DNA of 64,000 nucleotides from Nymphalis io (lineage: Eukaryota > Arthropoda > Insecta > Lepidoptera > Nymphalidae), in contig NC_065914.1 in assembly GCF_905147045.1 (NCBI RefSeq), positions 248,001 through 312,000 of the forward strand, given 5' to 3'. Shown in pieces: positions 56,365 to 64,000 of the stretch. How positions within the stretch are numbered: position 1 is the first letter of the stretch; each line of letters starts with the position of its first letter. Under the pieces are notes generated by a model. That model did no database searches, had not been told where the DNA came from, and was given only the letters and a program-made list of their open reading frames with translations. Made by a program: the position numbers and the translations under genes.

Positions 56365-59066
56365 TATTTATGATTATATACTAATGTATGGAATTCGATT
56401 AACGCTACAAGATTTACTATTGAGTTTCTTTCTTCGGTTCAGTTCTTCTTGGTAGAATCTGCATATATCCACAACTAGTAGCTTTAAACCTTTGTGAAAT
56501 AATTCGAATGTACTTATAAGTCTACTTGATTAATTATCACCAACTCAGCAAGCGCGCATTGTTGTGAAACTTTCTTATGAACGCGGGTTGACACAATAAT
56601 TGCCAATTTATTTTTTACAAAGTGTAGCTTAAATTATAAAGATTTTAAATAAAAAATCCAACATGCTTTAATTATTTTTATTATAGTCTAATGATGTGCT
56701 AAAAAATGTTTTAATTTTTTTTTAATATTGAATGACTGATTTAAAAAATTTTTTAATCTTTGCTAATATATAACATTTTTCTAATTCAGTAAAAACATTG
56801 TTTTATTTTTTAAGTCACAATCACACGTTTTATTCAAAGCATAATTAAATAAAAAGATTAATTTAGTCTAACAACACCCTAAAATTTTCATAAATCGATG
56901 ACACGAAGCTAACTTTTATTAAAACTGGCCGTTTACTCTGACAAAATTAAAAAATTAAAAAAACACACGTTTCAAATTAATATTCTAAGCGAACTGCCAC
57001 AGATAATACACAATTAATTATTTAACACCATCATTTCATCGCTTACCATTACTTTATCAAAGTTAAAATGAATCTTAGTGGAATATATATAAAATACAAA
57101 TTTGATGATAAATATAGAGTAAATGTAAAAAATACACTTATAAATACAATTTTTTTAGTAGGATTACTTTTTAGGTATTTTTAGTTCATACAAATTATAA
57201 ATTAAAATATTTACTTACAATTGTTTTTACAGATGAGAAACGAAACAGCAAATTATTTAATTAATTTTGTTCCCATAAATATTTCTGAATTTCAAAATGG
57301 TGTCACTTAAAAATGTCTTACGTTTGTGTTACATTAATACGTATATTTAACTTAAAATAGCAAGTTATATCAGCTTACAGGAACTAGAAAAATCATTTAG
57401 ATTTAATGTACAAAATTTAAATACTTCAACAAAAGATATGTATACAACAATACAATAATATTAATCGCGCCAAAATTTAAATTTAAAATGGCGTCATGAT
57501 TATGTTTAAAAATATATTGTAATGGGGGTAATGATGTCTGGTGGAGGATACTCTTTGGAAAAACAAGAGTAATTGCTCTTACAAATGCGGTTTGTTTTCC
57601 ATCATACGGGTGGTTACACTTAACAAATAGGCGAATGCACCTCTAAGTACGGAGCCAGCAGACTATCCCACCAGGTGGAAGTAGCCGGTAGCACTCGTAT
57701 CTAGAAGCAGGTATTTTCTTAGAAAGCCTTCAAATAATGTCCCAGCAGGTGTGGAAGCACTATCTTGCGGATATTAAGATCCTTAAGACTCGATACAAAT
57801 ATTTAAACACACCGAGCAGGTCATTATTCGTGAGCGAATCTTGCCAGCGCGTTTCAGCTTTGGTCGCGTATCGTAAAGCACCATCTAGTGATGAAAGGTT
57901 TAACTAAGTTCTATGGTTGGGTTTGAGATGGCGCTAGTTTCTTTGTTATAGTATAATATTTTAATAAATTTAAATAACACAATACGAATTTGAAAATGGG
58001 GTCTTTTCAAAATAACAGAATATGACATAACAGAGCATTTTTTAATATTCTTGAGGATGGTTATCACACAAATGCTATTTCTGATGTTAGGTCTGCTATT
58101 CTTTTAATAATTAATGTTATTTAGCTTAGCGGTATTTTTTTCATGTTGCCGCAGAGTCTTAAACACAGGCCATTCCTTATATATTCAAAATGGCGCCTAA
58201 TAAGAATAAAATATAATTTTCAAGCAGTGATGAATCGCTTGAATTTTGTAAAAATTTACCAAAATAGTAATATATAATTTTGTTTTGGTACATATTCAAA
58301 TTTAGTATTGCATAAGTTAGGTAATAGACGAAATTTCATTTATATTTATAACTGATCAGAATATGATTGACGGGAATAGTTCGTGCTTATAATGCCTGAA
58401 GTTCTCAAAAAAATATGACCGAGTTATTACAACTTATACCTAAATACCTGGATGTTTATTTTTTAATTTATATATAATTAACATTATTTTATGCTGCATT
58501 TTTTTTAAATTTGTTGTGTAATATAATAATCAGGTTAATAAAGGTTTGAGTATGTTTTTTTATTTAAAAAAATAACTTTTAACGCGACACGTTTTCTTAA
58601 ACCAAAAACGTAAATGATACTAATTATCTTTGTTTAAAAATAATCTTATTGCGGCCTTATATTGAAAAACGATTTATCCCATACTTATCCACCATTAATT
58701 GCTTTTATTAAATTATGTTTAATATTATTGTAGTTTAATTAATATCGATGCCACAGATAGCTATAAAAATATTAATTAATACAAATCATAAAAAGTCAAT
58801 GTCATATCGTCTAAAGTAAAATCGGCATTAAATAATCCGATCATTGATAGTTAGATATCGTAATGTTATATAAATATGTATCATTAACTTAAAATTGCAA
58901 TTTATAAACAGGAACTGGATATATCATTTAATGTACAAAGTTTAAATACTAACAATATGAAAGCTAATTTTGGTTTACCTCTTGAGGTAGTGATTATATT
59001 AATGGCGCCAAAATTGTAATTCAAAATGGCGTCATGACGTTTGTGTTTTTAAAATGCTAAGCATGT
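56365..59066 (-). repeat. AT-rich duplicated block, copy 4 (inverted), with one insertion
   Basis: It shares with block 1 the loss near 57058 (TATCAAAGTTAAAATGAATC) and the extra ATTGCGGCCTTATATTGAAA near 58650. 57516-57953 is an insertion found in no other block. Confidence 0.85.
57516..57953. mobile_element. Unclassified 0.44-kb insertion in block 4
   Basis: It starts near TGTAATGGGGGTAATG and ends near TTTGTTATAGTATAA, with higher GC than its flanks. The empty site (AAAAATATTTAATATTTT) is intact in blocks 1-3. No terminal inverted repeat, poly-A or clear target duplication is seen. A solo LTR (starting TGTAATG) or a short MITE-like element are both possible. Confidence 0.55.
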
Positions 59067-61300
59067 TTTTTTTTTAAAATAAATACAAAAATTATTTTAC
59101 CGTACAACATTATTGTTTTAAATTTATAATCAATTTTTATTGGAGTCTTACATATCAGCGCGGCTTAATGCAAAAGTAACATCGGCATTGTAAGAGCTAC
59201 CATTAACAAAAAAAAAAAAAAATACAAACCTAAAGATTTGTTCCTTGGGGCGTGATTATCATTTTAAAAACAGTTACGTTATATATGTATGCATAGAAAT
59301 ATGTTATTTCATTTAAATAGAAAATAACGAGAGTATTAAAGCCACAAGAGCAGACAAAGGCAAATTAACAACTGACATTGAATTGGCGCGATATCATTGG
59401 TCGAGATTTTGAATTATTTGTGATATTCATTATGGATTTGCGAAAAAATTGCGTTTTATTCGGGAAAGTAGTTAAGCTGAGCTGTTAGCGAATATCACGG
59501 GATATGGAAATATAAAGTTAGTTTATATTTACTCCTACGATTGGAATATACTAAATATACATTTCAACTAATTGTAAAAGGTGTATTAAATACAATATTA
59601 ACACGTACATAGTGCTATTTTGATTTTAAATAAGAATATTTAATTTAAATCTCAGTTTATTTGAAACTTTAAGTCAACTAACTTCTAAATAAGTTATTAT
59701 TGTAACAATTTAACATACGATAAGATTATTATTGTCCTGTCACCGTGGCGTCACGGAAGGGTAGGTAGGCAAACATGGTATAACTAAGAATTTAATGTTA
59801 TTGAACGTACATATTTTCAAATATAAAGACTTATAACCTTTTACTGTTGCGATTTCTGTTTCTACTTTTTAATTTCAAATAGGAAGGCAAATGAAATTTT
59901 GGTGGTAATTCTCCACCGCGTCATTGGCGTTTTAAGAAATATTAACCATCATTTTTATTGTCAATGTGCCACCAACATTGGGAACCAAGATGTAATATCC
60001 ATTGTGTATGTACGTTATTTCATAAACCTAGTTATATAATTATTTAATATTAACTAGAAATTGGATGTATATATATATATATTGCAATATATAAGCCTTT
60101 ATATATTGCAATATTATTTATACATAAGCATAGACGTTTTGCATGTATGTTATATACATAATAAAAACTCTGACACTGATTAATTAACTGACTGAATAAA
60201 AATGAGTTATGAGTGAAAATTTGCTCGATCACATATGATGGTTTATTAAAAATTTGTCCGCTAGTGTTAAATATATGAAAGTTTATATGGATGGTCCACA
60301 TTTTTTTTATACAGTGTTGCCAATTTGGTGGTTTTCCCCCTAAATAGGGCTATGTCAGATGAAATCAAATAGGATATTTTCAGGTTAGACATTTTTTAGG
60401 AGGAACATTTTTTAAAGAAATTCTCTCCGGGGATTAACTCTTCAGCTTCATTTAATTGAGTATATTTCAAGTTTACTAATGCTACTTGCAGTACTTGATT
60501 TGCTTTTTTTTAACATCATTTTATAAATGTATTTTGTATTTGTTTCAATTCATCCGTCAGGAGGATGCTTCTAAGAGGTTGGCAACACTGTTTTTATGTA
60601 ACATAAAAATACCATCATCGATTGTCGTTTTTTGTAATTTAATCCGCAAGGCGAAACGCCCCCCATGCAATCATGAAGTGAACACGACAAGAAAACTGGT
60701 TACAGATACAATTAATATAATTTATCTAGAATATTCTAGAGAGATCTCGAATTTTACATTGGAGCCGAGTTCTATAGAATTCATGGTATGTACGGGAAGG
60801 TTTGCGTGACCCGGCCTATGGCTCTGTAACAAAACAATTTCGTTAATATATAAAAATGGCTGTTTGTGTATCTGTTTGTGATTAATAGAGTTCGGACCGT
60901 TTGAATCACCATCATAGTTGAAATTTAGATGTATGTCTCATGGATGATTTTATAATATCCACTTCGTTGTAACGCCGCTAGATGGCGCTGTACCACATTA
61001 ACAGCCACCTTCCGGGTTTTGCTAGTAAAGTACAAAAGTGTCTGTTGGTCGAAGATATCTCTTCTTAAGAACAAAACTTATTCCAACATGATTCAAAACA
61101 GTTACAGTATATAAATGTCCCACAGCTGGGTTAAAACTTCTCCTTCTCAGGAGAAGGTTTGAGCTTATTCCACAACCTACTTCGATGCATGGCTTTCCTT
61201 CACCGAAGACTTATAAATTAAATATGTGAAAGTCAGTGGAGCTAGCGATCTCGGATACCAACACTGAGTTGACGATACACTTTATTGGCTCAATTATTCA
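59067..61300 (-). repeat. Flank between AT-rich block 4 and GTPBP2 copy 4
   Basis: It matches copies 1 and 2 over most of its length, without the 0.5-kb insertion of copy 1. It contains a diverged repeat D (59875-60003) and a diverged Bm1-like 3' part (61095-61200). The GTPBP2 poly-A signal lies at 61281-61286 on minus. No other gene is visible. Confidence 0.7.
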
Positions 61301-61432
61301 ACTGTAATTAGAAGTTATCGTTGGGTTCGTTGAGCGGTACCTGGTCCCCAGCCCCGCCGTGAACAGCAGCCGGCGGCCCCGCACGAGGTACTCCGGACAG
61401 CGGGCGAACCTGAAAAGCACGGAGGCCCCCTC
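61298..61432 (-). pseudogene. GTPBP2: GTPBP2 copy 4 last exon M, cut by repeat D
   Basis: It encodes EGASVLFRFARCPEYLVRG, RRLLFTAGLGTRYRSTNP and TITSNYS, then TGA (61300-61298). It is the most complete 3' end of the gene in the window. The 5' part of the exon is replaced by a repeat D (61433-61708) whose poly-A tail abuts GAGGGGGCC. Confidence 0.85.
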
Positions 61433-61708
61433 TTTTTTTTTTTTTTTTATAGAATAGGAAGGTGGACGAGCATATGGGCCACCTGATGGTAAGTGGTCAC
61501 CACCGCACATAGACATTGACACCGCAATAAATATTAACCATCGCTTACATCAACAATGCGTCACCAACCTTGGGAGCTAAGATGTTATGTCCCTCGTGCC
61601 TGTAGTTACACTGTTTTACTCACCCTTCAAACCGGAACACAACAATACCAAGTACTGCTGTTTTGCGGTAGAATATCTGATGAGTGGGTCATACCTACCC
61701 AGTTAGCT
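61433..61708 (-). mobile_element. SINE-like repeat D, full length
   Basis: The 3' poly-A appears as T17 on plus at 61433-61447. The body then runs from GAATAGGAAGGTGGACGAGC to GATGAGTGGGTCATACCTAC. It is inserted into or next to GTPBP2 exon M. Confidence 0.8.
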
Positions 61709-61756
61709 ACCTAAGTTATATATAATGTTATATATTTAATATTATTTATTATTCAC

Positions 61757-61889
61757 TTGCGTCACCAGGTGCTGGAAGCGTCGCCCGCACGGCGAGACCA
61801 GCTGCAGTTTGTACTCGACGTTCCCGAAACGAGGCTCCGGGGGTAGACTCCCGTAGCACTCGTCGCCGGAATCGTCGGCGTCGGATGTT
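61757..61889 (-). pseudogene. GTPBP2: GTPBP2 exon A (N-terminal coding exon), copy 4
   Basis: Acceptor GGCCCTCAG, donor GTGAAT. It encodes TSDADDSGDECYGSLPPEP, then RFGNVEYKLQLVSPCGRRFQ and HLVTQ. Vertebrate GTPBP2 has GNIEYKLKLVNPSQYRFEHL at this point, so the assignment is firm. On minus it stands directly before the exon M fragment; exons B-L are missing. Satellite begins at 61945, inside the upstream intron. Confidence 0.85.
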
Positions 61890-61944
61890 CTGAGGGCCAA
61901 ATCGAATATATTTAACATTGATCTTATTTCGATTAATGCCATCC

Positions 61945-63215
61945 GCGTTCGGTGAGACCGACTCACTGTTTATGATCTCCTGGTACATTAACACTGTAAT
62001 CCTAACTGAAACTGATTGACTCTTTTAATCTAATCGTTCGGTGAGACCGACACACTGTTTATGATCTCCTGGTACATTAACACTGTAATCCTATCTGAAA
62101 CGAATTGACTCTTTTAATCTAATCGTTCGGTGAGACCGTCTCACTGTTTATGATCTCCTGGTACATTAACACTAATCCTAACTGAAACTAATTGACTCTT
62201 TTAATCTAATCGTTCGGTGAGACCGACTCACTGTTTATGATCTCCTGGTACATTAACACTGTAATTCTTACTGAAACTAATTGACTCTTTTAATCTAAGC
62301 GTTCGGTGAAACCGTCTCACTGTTTATGTTCTCCTGGTACATTAACAACGTAATCCTAATTATAAATCTTTGAAACTAATAATAATAATATCCTGGGACA
62401 TTTTTCACACACGGCCATCTGATCCCAAATTAAGCTCGTACAAAACTCGTGCTATGGAAACCAGACAACTTATATACTACATATACTACTTTTCTTTTGT
62501 AAATACATACTTATACAGAAAATTACACCCAGACTCAGGACAAACAGACATGTTCATGCACATAAATGTCTGTCCTGGGTGGGAATCGAACCCACAACCT
62601 TCTGCGTGAAAAGGCAAGTATCTACCAACTGCGCCAAGCGTCATGTCAAAATTAACTCTTTTAATCTAATCGTTCGGTGAGACCGACTCACTGTTTATGA
62701 TCTCCTGGTACATTAACACTCTAATCCTAACTGAAACTAATTGACTCTTTTAATCTAATCGTTCGGTGAGGCCGACTCACTGTTTATGATCTCCTGGTAC
62801 ATTAACACTGTAATCCTAACTGAAACTAATTGACTCTTTTAATCTAATCGTTCGGTGAGACCGACTCACTGTTTATGATCTCCTGGTACATTAACACTGT
62901 AATCCTAACTGAAACTAATTGACTCTTTTAATCTAATCGTTCGGTGAGACCGACTCACTGTTTATGATCTCCTGGTACATTAACACTGTAATCCTAACTG
63001 AAACTAATTGACTCTTTTAATCTAATCGTTCGGTGAGACCGACTCACTGTTTATGATCTCCTGGTACATTAACACTGTAATCCTAACTGAAACTAATTGA
63101 CTCTTTTAATGTAATCGTTCAGTGAGACCGACTCACTGTTTATGATCTCCTGGTACATTAACACTGTAATCCTAATTCTACATCTCTGAAACTAATTGAC
63201 TCTTTTAATCTAGAT
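61945..63215 (-). repeat. 89-bp satellite array, inverted, about 11 units, with SINE A
   Basis: About five units (61945-62378), SINE A on minus (62379-62647, full length with GTACAAAACTCGTGC), then about six units (62648-63215). The units near 62800-63150 are almost identical to each other, the most homogeneous part of all arrays here. Confidence 0.93.
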
Positions 63216-63363
63216 GTTAGTTAATGAGCTTAAATATAAAGCCTTGATTGAAATTCCGGGTGAAGCAAATAGATATGTTATTGTTTCTTGCTCTTCCATA
63301 CCGTGGAAAGCAAGCAAAGCCTTAAGAAAAAACGTATAATTACCCAAAATTACAACACATAAG

Positions 63364-63462
63364 AGATGAGATGGTCTAGTGGTAAGAACGCGTGAATCTT
63401 GAACGATGATCGTGGGTTCAAGCCCGGGCAAGCACCACTGAATTTTCATGTGCTTAATTTGC
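63364..63462 (+). mobile_element. Bm1-type SINE head fragment
   Basis: It has GAGATGGTCTAGTGGTAAGAA (A box), GGGTTCAAGCCCGGGCAAGC (B box) and CATGTGCTTAATTT, then stops. It lies next to an open exon-like segment on minus, whose frame runs on into it. Confidence 0.8.
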
Positions 63463-63804
63463 TCGGAATTGAAATCACCAGCTAAATACATATCGTCCTT
63501 TATCCTGACCTTCTCCAACTTATCGATGACATTGTACACTCTATCGGCAAACTTTGTCCCACTTCTCGTTGCATCCTCATCATCATTGGTCATTGGTTTC
63601 CTCTTCGTCTTCTTAAAATCGTCTTCCGATTTCAAATCGTTGACGTTCTTTCCGATTTTCTCGTCACAGACCTTTGGTATCGACGACTGATTATTCAACG
63701 GTTCCGGTACTTCTTGTGATGAACTCTGCCATGTTGTTGTTAGGACGTCCTTCGCTGGCGATACTTTGTTCTTCTTCCTTCTGTTCTTCCTGCCCGAGTT
63801 CCTT
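63463..63804 (-). pseudogene. Exon-like segment of unrecognised gene, possibly GTPBP2 N-terminus
   Basis: Acceptor-like AACCCTACAG lies at 63805-63814. The open frame begins RNSGRKNRRKKNKVSPAK, then TTTWQSSSQEVPEPLNNQ, DEKIGKNVNDLKSEDDF, KKTKRKPMTNDDEDATRS and VIDKLEKVRIKDDMYLAG, and runs into a Bm1-type SINE without a donor. It is rich in Lys, Asp and Ser and looks disordered. Vertebrate GTPBP2 has a basic KKNGRNRGGK-like stretch just before the part matched by exon A, and this segment lies upstream of exon A on the same strand, so it may be the first exon. That is weak; an unrelated gene is equally possible. Confidence 0.4.
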
Positions 63805-63814
63805 CTGTAGGGTT

Positions 63815-64000
63815 AAATTTTCAAAAATCCTTCCTAAGTGCTAACCTAATGCGTAAAAGGAACCCGTATGCAAATTTTCATGTCGCAGTAGTTTGAGCTG
63901 TGCGTTTATATGCCAGTATGTTATATATATGTAAATGAAGCTCTTTGGGCTCTTCATTAAATTTAAATTGCACGTGCATTAACTTCGACTTAATACATCC
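63815..64000. other. AT-rich end of the window
   Basis: I see no gene or known repeat. AAGAGCTTCATTTACATATA-like sequence with GAAGCTCTTTGGGCTCTTC (a short inverted repeat, AGAGC/GCTCT) lies near 63938-63956. Confidence 0.4.

Overview
This is eukaryotic, intron-bearing, TE-dense DNA, most likely from a moth or butterfly. The case for Lepidoptera rests on Bm1-type tRNA-derived SINEs (head GATGGCCCAGTGG, body with ATCGTGAGGAAACC and CCCAGCAGTGGGACAT), on two further tRNA-headed SINE families with (ATT)n tails, and on an RTE 5' leader with ATCCCGTGGGTGTCG. There is no bacterial gene, no CRISPR array and no operon. The species and chromosome cannot be read from the sequence.

The only recognisable host gene is a GTPBP2-like translational GTPase (GTPBP1/GTPBP2 family, ribosome-rescue type). 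It occurs as four broken copies in alternating orientation: copy 1 (+) 6.6-10.65 kb, copy 2 (-) 41.1-30.65 kb, copy 3 (+) 41.6-43.5 kb, copy 4 (-) 61.9-61.3 kb. I letter the exons A to M in the order of the protein. Most single exons still have open frames and GT-AG borders, but no copy is complete. Copy 1 has frameshifts and a lost intron. Copy 2 has scrambled exons (F-D-partial F) and lacks G and K. Copy 3 has only I (partial) to L. Copy 4 has the first recognised exon next to the last.

Each copy is followed by the same 3' flank and a roughly 2.5-3 kb AT-rich block (15.85-18.49 +, 26.47-28.83 -, 45.23-51.14 +, 56.37-59.07 -). The blocks are followed by a tRNA-type SINE and an 89-bp satellite that itself carries a SINE. 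Shared insertions and deletions group blocks 1 with 4 and 2 with 3. This is what a large palindrome centred near 36-41.5 kb would give: an inverted pair that was itself duplicated in inverted orientation.

TE layout: 1-3.64 kb, Jockey-type LINE on minus, cut by the window edge. 4.55-6.23 kb, R4/Dong-type LINE with an internal deletion. 12.65-15.85 kb, Jockey/CR1-group LINE; a second copy lies in the satellite at 52.65-55.56 kb (-). 23.32-26.05 kb, RTE-clade LINE. 35.75-39.78 kb, the longer R4/Dong-type copy (-) with another LINE nested in it (36.33-37.91 kb, +). 46.96-50.13 kb, a nearly intact RTE-clade LINE with a 13-bp target-site duplication. The window therefore looks like a young, unstable segmental-duplication locus built from host-gene fragments, satellite and retrotransposons. 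It could produce double-stranded RNA against the parent gene, but that is inference. Mis-assembly or uncollapsed haplotypes must be excluded first.
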